Part shown: positions 26,311-35,135 of the stretch, piece by piece
Position numbering within the stretch: position 1 is the stretch's first letter
Layout: each line of letters starts with the position of its first letter
NCBI GenBank assembly: GCA_012103325.1
Contig: WLWY01000001.1
Location: forward strand, 1,403,653-1,467,652
Direction: 5' to 3'
DNA from: Alphaproteobacteria bacterium
GTDB taxonomy: Bacteria > Pseudomonadota > Alphaproteobacteria > UBA8366 > GCA-2717185
Length of the DNA stretch: 64,000 nucleotides
The notes under the pieces: model-generated
What the model was told of the DNA's origin: nothing
Seen by the model: only the letters and a program-made list of their open reading frames with translations
Databases searched by the model: none
Translations under genes and position numbers: made by a program

Positions 26311-28647
26311 ATGGCAGCAAGCATCGGCGAACCGGTTCGCCGCAAAGAAGATGAACGTCTGCTCACGGGGCGTGGCACATTCACCGATGATTTTTCGCTT
26401 CCGGATCAGGCGCACGCCGCGTTTGTGCGGTCGATCCATCCTCATGCGCGGCTGCGATCGATAGACAGCACCGAAGCGTTGCGCATGCCCGGCGTCCTCG
26501 CGGTTTTCACGGGGGCAGATTGCGAAGCGGACGGTCTCGGCGAGATTCCGCACAATCCGCTGCCGAAGACTCAGTTCGACTTGAAACTGCATGCGCCGGG
26601 AGGTGCAGTCGGCGAACCGGTATTCATCGGCAAACACACATTGTTGCCGACGGATAAGGCGCGATATGTCGGCGAGGCGATTGCCTTGGTCGTTGCCGAG
26701 ACGAAAGCGTTGGCACTGGATGCCGCCGAAGCCGTGTCCATAGACTACGAACCGCTTCCTGCGGTAACCGACACGGCGGCTGCGGCCGAAGCCGGAGCGC
26801 CAACCCTATGGGACGACGCATCGGGAAACGTCCTGATCGAAACGTTCTTCGGTGACCGCGAGGCAACGGAGGCCGCCTTTGCACAAGCGGATCACACGGT
26901 TTCGATGTCGTTCGATATCGGGCGTGTGACCGGCGTTCCCTTGGAACCGCGGTCGGCTCTGGGCGCGTACGATGAGAAGACCGGCCGGCACACCCTCTAC
27001 GCCGGAAGCGGCGGCGTTGTTAGGCAGAAACGGGAGATTGCTGCGGTTTTCAATGAAGATCCGGCGAATATCCGCGTGCTGGCATTCGATGTCGGCGGCA
27101 ATTTCGGCACACGCAACCGGGTCTATGTCGAGTTCCCGCTTGTGGCATGGGCATCGCGCAAGGTCGGGAGGCCGGTGAAGTTCACGGCGGTACGGAGCGA
27201 GTCCTTCATCAGCGACTACCAGGGCCGCGACTTGCGGGTCAACCTCGATTTGGCACTCGACAGTGACGGCCGCTTCCTGGCGTTCCGCGCCTCCAACCTC
27301 AGCAATGTCGGTGCGCGGTGCGTGTCGTTGTCGCCCTTGTCGAAGGGGGCTGGCATTATCACGGGGTCCTATCGCATACCCGCCGCATTTCTGCGGGCGC
27401 GCGCAACCTTCAGCAACACGCCGCCGACCAATGCCTACCGCAGCTCGGGCCGTCCCGAAATCATCTTTGCGATCGAGCGGCTCATCGATACGGCGGCGCA
27501 CGAGCTGGGTTTCGACCCGATTGCACTGCGCCGGTTGAATCTCGTGCCGCCGGAAAACATGCCGTACCGCAATGCGGTCGGCATGACGTATGACAGCGGC
27601 GCCTATGAGGCGGGGCTCGACAAGGCTTTGCGATTGGCGGAATGGGATGGATTTGAGGCGCGCCGCCGCGAGGCGCGTGCGCGCGGCAAGCTATTGGGGC
27701 GCGGCCTTGCCCATTATGTCGAGTCGTCGATCGGTACGCCGGTCGAACAGGCGGAAATCCATATCCGCCAGGATGCGCAGCTAATCGATGTCGTCATCGG
27801 CACACAGCCGAGTGGCCAAGGCCACGAGACGGCCTTTGCCCAGGTTGCTGCGGATTGGCTCGGGTTGCCGGTTAGCCAAATCCGAATTGTTTTGGGAGAC
27901 ACCGATGTCGTCAAGGTGGGTGGCGGGTCGCATTCGGGGCGTTCGATGCGGATGGCCGGCACCGTTATCGTCAAGGCCGCGGACGCCTTCATCGTGCAGG
28001 CGAAACGTTTCGCGGCGCAGTGTTTGGAGGCGGCCGAGGCGGACATCGAATTTGCCGGCGGAACGTTCTTTGTGGCGGGAACCGATCGCGGTCTCACGAT
28101 TTTTGAATTGGCGGCAGCGGCGGCCGAGCGAGGGTTCCCTGCGGACTTCCTGTCGACGGTCGAAGGTAACGAGATGCACACGCCGGTGTTCCCGAATGGC
28201 TGTCATATTTGCGAAACCGAAGTCGATCCGGAAACCGGGCACATCCAAATCGTCCGCTACGCCGCGGTGGATGATGTCGGACGCGCGATCAATCCAATGA
28301 TCGTCGACGGGCAAACCCATGGCGGTCTCGTTCAGGGCGTTGGGCAGGCGATGTGGGAGCAGTGCATTTTCGATCCAAAGGGGCAACCGCTGTGCGGGTC
28401 TTTCATGGACTACGGCATGCCGAAAGCAGATCATTTTCCATCGTTCAAGACCGAATTGCACGAGGTCCCCTCGCCGACCAACCCGCTGGGAATCAAGGCG
28501 GGCGGCGAGGGCGGCACGACAGCGGCGCTCGGCGTGATCGTCAACGCGGTTGTCGACGCTTTGCGGGATTATGGTGTTCGCGACTTAAAAATGCCGCTTA
28601 CCCCCTTGCGGGTCTGGGAAGCGATCCAAGCGGCAGGAAAACCTTGA
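26311..28647 (+). CDS. Molybdopterin-binding subunit of a xanthine dehydrogenase-family hydroxylase
   Basis: The 778-residue protein is a large molybdopterin-binding subunit of the xanthine dehydrogenase/CO dehydrogenase family. The N-terminal MRGKEDARL-like segment is present as RRKEDERLLTGRGTFTDD. Cofactor-binding stretches GGNFGTRNRV and SGQGHETAFAQVAADWLG follow, and the active-site glutamate loop appears as AGGEGGTTAALG near the C-terminus. The form I CO dehydrogenase signature AYRCSFR is absent; the same place reads AYRSSGRPE, so CO oxidation is not expected. The partner FAD and [2Fe-2S] subunits are not encoded nearby, so they must come from elsewhere or be shared. The next gene starts 22 bp downstream. 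The substrate is unknown. Confidence 0.9.
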   Translation: MAASIGEPVRRKEDERLLTGRGTFTDDFSLPDQAHAAFVRSIHPHARLRSIDSTEALRMPGVLAVFTGADCEADGLGEIPHNPLPKTQFDLKLHAPGGAVGEPVFIGKHTLLPTDKARYVGEAIALVVAETKALALDAAEAVSIDYEPLPAVTDTAAAAEAGAPTLWDDASGNVLIETFFGDREATEAAFAQADHTVSMSFDIGRVTGVPLEPRSALGAYDEKTGRHTLYAGSGGVVRQKREIAAVFNEDPANIRVLAFDVGGNFGTRNRVYVEFPLVAWASRKVGRPVKFTAVRSESFISDYQGRDLRVNLDLALDSDGRFLAFRASNLSNVGARCVSLSPLSKGAGIITGSYRIPAAFLRARATFSNTPPTNAYRSSGRPEIIFAIERLIDTAAHELGFDPIALRRLNLVPPENMPYRNAVGMTYDSGAYEAGLDKALRLAEWDGFEARRREARARGKLLGRGLAHYVESSIGTPVEQAEIHIRQDAQLIDVVIGTQPSGQGHETAFAQVAADWLGLPVSQIRIVLGDTDVVKVGGGSHSGRSMRMAGTVIVKAADAFIVQAKRFAAQCLEAAEADIEFAGGTFFVAGTDRGLTIFELAAAAAERGFPADFLSTVEGNEMHTPVFPNGCHICETEVDPETGHIQIVRYAAVDDVGRAINPMIVDGQTHGGLVQGVGQAMWEQCIFDPKGQPLCGSFMDYGMPKADHFPSFKTELHEVPSPTNPLGIKAGGEGGTTAALGVIVNAVVDALRDYGVRDLKMPLTPLRVWEAIQAAGKP

Positions 28648-28669
28648 ACTCTCAACGAGCGGAATTGCT

Positions 28670-29608
28670 ATGCCTTCAATAAACCTCATCGCCTTCCCGG
28701 GGGCCGGAAACCTCCCCTTCTACGCCGCGGCCGCGCAGGGACTCTTTGAGCGTTATGGCATCTCGGTTGCCCTTGAAACGACGCCGAGCTCTATGTATCA
28801 GGCGCAAAAACTGGTCGCGGGAGAATTCGATCTTGCCTGCACGGCTGTCGACAATGTGATCGCCTATCAGGAGGGTGCCGGAGAAGTCGCGCTCGACCGG
28901 GAGCCGGACCTCTTTATCCTGATGGGCGCGACACAGATCGAACTGTCGTTCGTCGTCTCGCCGGACATCGAAAGCTACGCCGATCTGGCAGGCAAAAGCC
29001 TGGCGATGGACGCGCTCACGACCGGGTTTGCGTTCGCGCTATATCAAATGCTGGAGAATGCGGGGTTGGATCCCGAAGCAACGGAACTCGTCTCTGTTGG
29101 ATCGACCCCGAGCCGCTGGGAGTCGGTGCGGGATGGCGAGCATGCAGGCACGCTTCTGATCGAACCTTTCACGTCTATGGCGAGAGCGGCGGGCTTTCGC
29201 GTGCTTGAAAGCAGCCTCGATACGTTCGAGCATTATCAAGGACAAGTGTTCACGGCGAGCCGGTCATGGGCAAATGCCCATAAGGACTCGGTGACCAGCT
29301 TCATTCAAGGCTATCTGGATGCGTTGGATTGGGTGCTCGATCCCATCAACCGCGATGCAGCCGAGGCGCTTCTAATCGAAAACCTGCCAGCCGTGAACGA
29401 AAAGTCGGCCGGTCCCGTTCTGAATAAATTGGTGTCGCCGCGCACTGGACTCTCGCCCTTGGCTGCCATCGATATGGCGGGGCTTGAGACGGTTCTCGAA
29501 CTGCGAAGCCGGTTTGCACCGTCGAAAAAGCGTCTCACCGACCCTGTAAAGTATCTCGATCTGTCCTATTACGAGGAAGCCGTTGCGGCGCGTGCGGACG
29601 CCCGGTAG
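28670..29608 (+). CDS. NMT1/THI5-like (ABC substrate-binding fold) protein without signal peptide
   Basis: The 312-residue protein has the NMT1/SsuA-type periplasmic-binding fold: an opening strand INLIAFPGAGNLPFYAAAAQGLF, a QAQKLVAGEFDLACTAVDNVIAY segment, and the ADLAGKSLAMDAL stretch. These proteins usually bind thiamine precursors, sulfonates or aromatic acids for an ABC transporter. Here there is no signal peptide and no permease or ATPase gene nearby, so transport is doubtful. It follows the molybdopterin subunit by 22 bp and probably shares its transcript, which hints at a cytosolic accessory role. That role is inference. Confidence 0.85.
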   Translation: MPSINLIAFPGAGNLPFYAAAAQGLFERYGISVALETTPSSMYQAQKLVAGEFDLACTAVDNVIAYQEGAGEVALDREPDLFILMGATQIELSFVVSPDIESYADLAGKSLAMDALTTGFAFALYQMLENAGLDPEATELVSVGSTPSRWESVRDGEHAGTLLIEPFTSMARAAGFRVLESSLDTFEHYQGQVFTASRSWANAHKDSVTSFIQGYLDALDWVLDPINRDAAEALLIENLPAVNEKSAGPVLNKLVSPRTGLSPLAAIDMAGLETVLELRSRFAPSKKRLTDPVKYLDLSYYEEAVAARADAR

Positions 29609-29659
29609 GGGGTCCAAATTCCGGCAGTCGACTATCTGCGCGATGTCCGTTGGTCCTGT

Positions 29660-30370
29660 TCAGGGTCCAGCGGTTCCGGAAACATATGTGAACGAGACGA
29701 GGTGCCGCCGGTTGAACGCCCCGATCCGCTTCAGGATGGCCGGCGCGTTCTTCCGGAAACGGACCGCCTGCTGCGCACTGTCATAATAGAGTATCGTCAC
29801 GTCGTCCGGTCTCGCCATGCCGATCGCACTCTGCACGGAAATCACCGCTTCGTTCGACCAGGAGTCCGGATATCGCGCCGCTGCCCCGTTGATCTTTGCC
29901 AGATCGATGTCGCGGCCGTTGGGATCGACATTGTTGTAGTGGCTGACCTTGATGACGTATGCGCGCGTGCTTCTATTTTCAGCTACGTTGTGCTGTCGTT
30001 CCATTGGGCCCTCCAACACGCTTATATGCGGTGCGTTGGTGAAGAGCGACGCCAGCGTTGTCCGGCGTTCGATGTCCGAAACGACGGGTTTCGTGCATGA
30101 AAATACGGCGAACTGGTTCGGGGAGCCGATATGAAGAGGGCCGCGAGCGCTGGATACCGTGCCCTGCCGCCATAAGGTGCAATCGGTCAGTTTCGTGGGG
30201 ATTGCCGCCGGCACATTGTTTGAAGAATTATTATCCGTGAAAAGCAGCAGGAGTCCGTACCTGTTCTCTTCGGTCGCTGCGTGACCCGAGTTGACGCCGA
30301 AAAGCGCCACGAGAATGAATAGAAAGCGTCGCGCGTTGCGGGTGATATTCCGAGGGTAAGCGCTGTTCAT
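29660..30370 (-). CDS. Secreted protein of unknown function
   Basis: The 236-residue protein has a signal peptide ending at GHA (residue 31). The mature part shows no domain I recognise; it contains two cysteines (DCTLWRQG and VFSCTKPV), so a disulfide in the periplasm is possible. I chose the ATG at 30370, because a perfect AGGAGG lies seven bases upstream, and not the longer frame from 30460. It is divergent from the LysR gene with a 128-bp gap. Function unknown. Confidence 0.75.
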   Translation of the reverse strand: MNSAYPRNITRNARRFLFILVALFGVNSGHAATEENRYGLLLLFTDNNSSNNVPAAIPTKLTDCTLWRQGTVSSARGPLHIGSPNQFAVFSCTKPVVSDIERRTTLASLFTNAPHISVLEGPMERQHNVAENRSTRAYVIKVSHYNNVDPNGRDIDLAKINGAAARYPDSWSNEAVISVQSAIGMARPDDVTILYYDSAQQAVRFRKNAPAILKRIGAFNRRHLVSFTYVSGTAGP

Positions 30371-30479
30371 TTTATGCCTCCTGAGCTGCCCGCAGACTCT
30401 GCCGCAGCGCTGTTGTTTCGTTCTATGGCGTACAAATGCGGATCGAATTCGTGATTTCACGGTTTGATTTCGGAGTTAT

Positions 30480-30499
30480 TTGGTGCAATTTTGCACCAA
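30480..30499. promoter_or_regulatory. Palindrome overlapping the LysR start, candidate autoregulatory site
   Basis: The 20 bases read as nine-base arms TTGGTGCAA and TTGCACCAA around a central TT, a perfect inverted repeat. They end on the first base of the regulator's ATG and occupy the place of a ribosome binding site. A protein bound here, or an RNA hairpin formed here, would block expression of the regulator itself, which fits LysR negative autoregulation. Confidence 0.5.
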
Positions 30500-31383
30500 T
30501 GATCGATTGGGATGACTGCAGAGTTGCTTTGGCGTTGCAACGCGCCGGAACCGTTCGCGGCGCCGCGCTCGCGCTCGGCGTTAATCACGCGACGGTGTCG
30601 CGCCGTCTGGCGGCCCTCAATGAAGGATTGGGCGCTAGGCTGTTCGAGCGCGCCGACGGTATCTACCGTCCGACCGATGCCGGGCAAATGTTGATTGCTT
30701 CCGCGATCCGCATGGAGGAGGCCGTCCATGGCGCGGAGCGGAGCGTTGCCGGTCTGGACTCGCGGCTCGGAGGACGCGTTACGCTATCCCTTCCGGACGC
30801 CGTTGCGCAGTATCTGCTGATTGACGCGTTGGGCGATTTCGAGACGGCTTTCCCCGATATCGACCTGCTTGTTTTGACGTCCCATGAGTTCGTGAACCTG
30901 GATCGTCGCGAGGCGGATGTCGTCGTACGGATTACCAACACACCGCCGGACCATTTGGTCGGCCGCCGATTGTTCAAATACGTCCGCAGTTGCTATGCCG
31001 CGCCCCGCTATCTCGCAAATCAAGACCCGGTCGGGAACCCGGCTGCGATGCGTTGGATCGGCTGGCCGGAAGACTCCGACATGCCGGACTGGGTTCGGCA
31101 AACGGGCTATCCGACAACTCCGGTCGGTCTCAGGATCGAGAACATGCTACTGCGCCACGCCGCGGCATGCGCTGGCCGGGGTCTCATACTCGACGCGTGC
31201 TTCATGGCCGATCCGGAACCGGGTTTGGTGCGACTACCGAACGCACGGCCGCATCCCGACCGCGATATATGGGTTCTCGTCCATCCCGATTTGAAAGAGG
31301 TTGCGCGCGTGCGGATGCTCGCCCGGCATCTGACGACGGCGCTTGCGGCCAAGCGAGATCTTATCGAAGGCCGATGCCCTTAG
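30499..31383 (+). CDS. LysR family transcriptional regulator
   Basis: The 294-residue regulator has a winged helix-turn-helix at residues 5-65 (AALALGVNHATVSRRLAALN) and a LysR substrate-binding domain after about residue 90. I set the start at the ATG at 30499, since the usual DNA-binding domain begins there; the upstream frame from 30436 adds 21 residues not typical of the family. No good Shine-Dalgarno sequence precedes it, because a palindrome fills that position. It sits beside the catabolic-looking minus-strand operon (35056 to 31396) and converges with it, so it may control that operon, but the target and inducer are unknown. Confidence 0.88.
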   Translation: MIDWDDCRVALALQRAGTVRGAALALGVNHATVSRRLAALNEGLGARLFERADGIYRPTDAGQMLIASAIRMEEAVHGAERSVAGLDSRLGGRVTLSLPDAVAQYLLIDALGDFETAFPDIDLLVLTSHEFVNLDRREADVVVRITNTPPDHLVGRRLFKYVRSCYAAPRYLANQDPVGNPAAMRWIGWPEDSDMPDWVRQTGYPTTPVGLRIENMLLRHAAACAGRGLILDACFMADPEPGLVRLPNARPHPDRDIWVLVHPDLKEVARVRMLARHLTTALAAKRDLIEGRCP

Positions 31384-31395
31384 ATTGCGAGATGC

Positions 31396-32814
31396 TCACG
31401 ATGGTTCAGCCGTTCGGACCAACGCGCCCTGCTTCCGTAACGCCGATTGCAGGTCGCCGATCGCAAGGTCGCGCGGCACTGCATTGGACCCCGCGCTCAG
31501 TGCCGCCGCAACACCGGCGGCATGGCCGGTCAGCCAGCATTGCGGAATTTCGCGCATGAAGGTGTGGGTCTGCGCATCGGTTGAGATGTGACGGCCCGCG
31601 ACAAGAAGATTGTCCGTGCGCGCGGGTAGCAGCGCGCCATAGGGCACCGACACGTCCGGAATATTCGGGCTTAGGCTCGGACTGACGCCGATTTCATCCG
31701 CAAAGACCTGCCCGCTTTTGGTGCCGGGTCCGGTCATTTTGCCCGCGCCGACCAGACGGCGGCTGTGCCGCGCGCCAAGCTGCGGTGCGGTCAACATGAT
31801 CCAGGCGTCTTCGAAACCCGGCGCGTTGTCGCGATAGTAACCCAATAGTTCGACGAGGCTTTCCCGCGACAGGATTTCCAGCGTCGTCAGGTCGTCGACA
31901 TTGAGAACGTCGAAGCCGGAGAACCGTGGCCCCATGAATACGACGACATCGTTCCGCCATCCTGCAAAGGGCAGGATGAAGTGCTTTGTCTGCTCGCGTC
32001 CGCGGCGCATGAAGTCCTTGTAGAGATCCGGATTCGCATCCTGCCAGGCGAACCATTTTTTTACATCGACGCCGGACAGGAGTGACGCGGTATTGGCGCA
32101 ATGATGGATATCGTCGTCGTCGATATCGCCTTCGAAGCCCTCGCCGCTTTGCGAAAAAATGTCGCCGTCGCCGGATGTGTCGACCACGACCTTGGCCTTC
32201 ACCGCCATGCGTCCTTGTTTGGATTCGAGGATCGCGCCGACGGTCTTACCGTCTTCGACGAGCGGTGCTGCGACCCAGCTATGCAATAGAAGTTCGATGT
32301 TTGCGCCGAGCACCATGTTCAGCGATTCAAGTTTCAGCCATTCCGGGTCGATCATCGGCGCGTGGGTGACGGTGCCGTGAAAGGCGCTGTGCCGGCGCGC
32401 CCATTGACGCGCCTGTTCCTCATCGCGCGAGCCCCATTGATCTTTTGACGGCCCGTAAATCGCGTCCTTTGGCAAGCGGTCGAGCATTTCCTCCGCGACG
32501 CCCCGGATCAGGAGTTCGCCGTTCCAGTTCGTCATGCGGTCGATCCAGATGACCAGCCCGCCCGTCGACAAACCACCAAGGTGGTTGTACCGCTCCGCGA
32601 GAATCACATCGGCGCCGAGGCGGGCGGCTGAGATCGCGGCGGTGGTTCCCGCTGGGCCGCCACCGACCACAAGAACATCTGTGGTCGCGAAAACCGGGAT
32701 GTCCCGTGCCGGTTCTTGCACCGTGCCCAGTCCGCCGCGTTTTCGGCGCTGAAACTCGCCCGAGGGATTGAAGACGCCTTTGTCGGGCGCGAAATTACCG
32801 TCGCTCACCGCCAT
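31396..32814 (-). CDS. FAD-dependent oxidoreductase (FAD_oxidored family)
   Basis: The 472-residue flavoprotein has an N-terminal dinucleotide-binding motif VLVVGGGPAGTTAAISAARLGA near residue 50, followed by the YNHLGGLSTGGLV segment typical of the FAD_oxidored (PF12831) group, and a C-terminal FAD-contact region ending in AGRHISTDAQTHTFMR. The start at 32814 lies five bases after the stop of the methyltransferase-like gene, with AAGGA overlapping that stop, so translation is coupled. It is probably part of the catabolic operon 31396-35056. No electron partner is visible and the substrate is unknown. Confidence 0.87.
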   Translation of the reverse strand: MAVSDGNFAPDKGVFNPSGEFQRRKRGGLGTVQEPARDIPVFATTDVLVVGGGPAGTTAAISAARLGADVILAERYNHLGGLSTGGLVIWIDRMTNWNGELLIRGVAEEMLDRLPKDAIYGPSKDQWGSRDEEQARQWARRHSAFHGTVTHAPMIDPEWLKLESLNMVLGANIELLLHSWVAAPLVEDGKTVGAILESKQGRMAVKAKVVVDTSGDGDIFSQSGEGFEGDIDDDDIHHCANTASLLSGVDVKKWFAWQDANPDLYKDFMRRGREQTKHFILPFAGWRNDVVVFMGPRFSGFDVLNVDDLTTLEILSRESLVELLGYYRDNAPGFEDAWIMLTAPQLGARHSRRLVGAGKMTGPGTKSGQVFADEIGVSPSLSPNIPDVSVPYGALLPARTDNLLVAGRHISTDAQTHTFMREIPQCWLTGHAAGVAAALSAGSNAVPRDLAIGDLQSALRKQGALVRTAEPS

Positions 32815-32819
32815 GTTTC

Positions 32820-33893
32820 TTATCCTTTTGGCTTTGTTGCTTCGATGCGGCCCAGCCGGTTCGGCAGCAGCCAATCGTACTGCGCGCCTTCGAACCCGAC
32901 TTCCTGAAGGTAATTACAATATTCCGGTCCGCTGGGCACGTGGCCCGTATAGTGGCCGTCTTGGACGGCGTAGAGATGGTAGAGCGCAGGGTCAATGGGA
33001 CCAGCGCGCTCGTCGTCGAGCATATAGCCGACGATGAGCACAGTGCCGCCGGGTGGCAGCGCCTCATAGGCATAGCCGAGCGTGCGAAGCACATCGTCGC
33101 GCAGATACCAATGCAGTGGCGTGATGAAGGAGATCAGGTCGCAATCGTCCGGGTAATCGGCTTGATTCAGAAAATCTCCAGCTTCCGCGGTGATGCGGCC
33201 TTCCAACCCATGCTTGGCGACAAACTCGCGCGTCACCGGCACGACATTTGGGTGGTCCTTGACGAAAACCTGGACGCTCTCATGCCGTTCGCAAGCGGCG
33301 ATTGCGTAGCAGCCGGAGCCGCCGGCGAAATCGAGCCATCGATTGAATCGGGAGAAGTCGAACCGTTTTGCCAGCCGGTGCGCCAATGGGATGGATGAAT
33401 TGTAACCCGCCATCGTGAACTTACGTGCCGTTTCGGGATCGTTGAGATCGCCTTCGTAGAGTTTGGAGGGCGGCGAGGCGGCACTGACATTCTTGAGGTT
33501 GTTCGGAAATCCACTCCATTCGTCGTATTCTGCATCGATGGTGAAACGCAGATAGTCGCCGAAAAAGCCGCGATTGCCGCGCACCAGAAACCGCTCGACG
33601 TCGTCCATGTTGATGTTCCGGCCGTTGTGTTCCGTGATCAAGCCCATGGCCTTGCAGATGATCAGCAAGCGGTCCGCTGTTTCCGCTTCGACACCACACG
33701 CTTGCGCCGCGGCTTCTATTGTCCCAGCACCTTGCGAAACTGCCGTGAAGAGATCGACTTCCAGCGCCGCGGCGAGAGCCTGACTCTGCTTGAAAGCGAA
33801 AGCGAGTTCGTTCAAGCGCTCCGTGTTCTTGCCGACCGTGGGGTCGTTTGCCGCTGGTGTGAAGGAGGGTTCGGAATTGGGTGCAGCAGACAT
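32820..33893 (-). CDS. O-methyltransferase family protein (SAM-dependent)
   Basis: This 357-residue protein fits the dimerising class of O-methyltransferases, with a helical N-terminal dimerisation domain (about 25-110, including a winged-helix-like ALEVDLFTAVSQGAGTIEAAA segment) and a Rossmann-type methyltransferase domain after about 170. The SAM-binding region reads WLDFAGGSGCYAIAAC, where the usual GGGxG is GGSGC. Acceptors in this family are often phenols or other small natural products, and the acceptor here is unknown. The start at 33893 follows GGAAAGAG. It is sandwiched between the CoA-transferase and FAD-oxidoreductase genes in one direction. Confidence 0.85.
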   Translation of the reverse strand: MSAAPNSEPSFTPAANDPTVGKNTERLNELAFAFKQSQALAAALEVDLFTAVSQGAGTIEAAAQACGVEAETADRLLIICKAMGLITEHNGRNINMDDVERFLVRGNRGFFGDYLRFTIDAEYDEWSGFPNNLKNVSAASPPSKLYEGDLNDPETARKFTMAGYNSSIPLAHRLAKRFDFSRFNRWLDFAGGSGCYAIAACERHESVQVFVKDHPNVVPVTREFVAKHGLEGRITAEAGDFLNQADYPDDCDLISFITPLHWYLRDDVLRTLGYAYEALPPGGTVLIVGYMLDDERAGPIDPALYHLYAVQDGHYTGHVPSGPEYCNYLQEVGFEGAQYDWLLPNRLGRIEATKPKG

Positions 33894-33931
33894 TGTACTC
33901 TTTCCTGGATCTCGAAATTTGTTGGTGCGGA

Positions 33932-35056
33932 TCAGATTACGTTATCGTTCCGAAGATCGGAAATTTGGGAGTCGTCATAGCCGAGGGTGCGCAAGATAGC
34001 TTCGCTGTCTTGGCCGATGTTCGGCGCTGGTGCCGCATTGGTGCCTCTGGTGGCGGGAATGCCGATTTGCTGCAGTTCCCCAGCTGATGGATGAATCGTA
34101 TCGCAGACCATGCCGCGAGCGCGCAGCTGTGGATCGTCAAAAGTTTCTTCCGGTGTGTTGACCCGGGTAATTTCGATGTCCAGCGCGGAGAGTTCATCGA
34201 CCCAATCCTGCGCCGATTTCTCCTGTAGGCGTGCTTTCAGAAATGCGGCGGCTTCCTCTCCTTCTTTTCCTGGTTTGAGGCCAAGCGGCGCCAAATCGGG
34301 ACGGCCTAGATGATTGAACAACGCTTCGCATGAGGCCGGCCTTGCGGCTGCTAGGGCGACATATCGGCCGTCGCCGGCTTGGTGGATGTTGTAGGCGGGG
34401 CGCCGGGCCCAGTTTCCGGCGTTCGCTCCCGTCATCGGAAGACCGTCTTTCATCGTACCGTGGGAAACGGAGAGCAGGGAAAACACACTTTCCTGCATCG
34501 CAAGGTCGATATGCGTGCCTAAACCGGCGGCTTCCCGCTGCCGTAAGGCCGCGGAGATTGCGGTTGCGGCCATCAAGCCAGACACCGAATCCGAGAGCCA
34601 CGTCAATGGCGAGATTGGGGCATCGGCCGCGAGCAAATGGCTGAGCCCGCTGCGCGCCTGGAACAGCAGGTCGAAGGCTGGTTTCATCTTGTCCGGCCCG
34701 TCCTGCCCAAAGCCGGAGAGCGAGCAATAGACGATGGCGTCGTTGACCGTGCGGACCGCGTCGTAATCGATCCCCAAACGCTTCGTTACGCCGGGCCGGT
34801 AGCTTTCGATCAGCACATCGGCGGTTGCGCAGAGTCGGAGCAGAACGTCGCGCCCTTTCGGTGCGCGCAGGTTAAGCGCGATCGATTGTTTGCCGCGGTT
34901 TAGCAACAGGTCTTCGGTGGAGAGTGCACCATCTTGCCCGGGCCGTTCGATACGGATCGATTTGGCACCCCAGCCGTTTAGCAGAAATCCGCAATATTTA
35001 CCGGGTGTCAGGACCCCGACCTCTAAAATCGTGACACCCTTCAGTGCATTTTCCAT
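33932..35056 (-). CDS. Class III CoA-transferase (CaiB/BaiF family)
   Basis: The 374-residue enzyme belongs to family III CoA-transferases, which move CoA between carboxylic acids. Family segments are visible: ILEVGVLTPGKYCGFLLNGWGA at the start, LNRGKQSIALNL, and CSLSGFGQDGP. The conserved active-site aspartate is likely the one in AFDLLFQARSGL. I chose the ATG at 35056 because AGGAG precedes it with a six-base spacer; ten extra residues upstream in the frame are not typical. It is first in the apparent operon with the methyltransferase and FAD-oxidoreductase. The donor and acceptor are unknown; activation of an imported carboxylic acid fits the context. Confidence 0.88.
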   Translation of the reverse strand: MENALKGVTILEVGVLTPGKYCGFLLNGWGAKSIRIERPGQDGALSTEDLLLNRGKQSIALNLRAPKGRDVLLRLCATADVLIESYRPGVTKRLGIDYDAVRTVNDAIVYCSLSGFGQDGPDKMKPAFDLLFQARSGLSHLLAADAPISPLTWLSDSVSGLMAATAISAALRQREAAGLGTHIDLAMQESVFSLLSVSHGTMKDGLPMTGANAGNWARRPAYNIHQAGDGRYVALAAARPASCEALFNHLGRPDLAPLGLKPGKEGEEAAAFLKARLQEKSAQDWVDELSALDIEITRVNTPEETFDDPQLRARGMVCDTIHPSAGELQQIGIPATRGTNAAPAPNIGQDSEAILRTLGYDDSQISDLRNDNVI

Positions 35057-35135
35057 GTGCCTCTCCTTTGTGAGGATTTTACTCACAGATATCGAAAGGC
35101 CTAATGTTGTTGCGGTGACCTAGGGGAGAGAGACG

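Noticed and set aside
26311..28647. Form I CO dehydrogenase large subunit (CoxL)
   Set aside because: The diagnostic AYRCSFR loop is absent; the sequence there is AYRSSGRPE and no coxS or coxM gene is adjacent.
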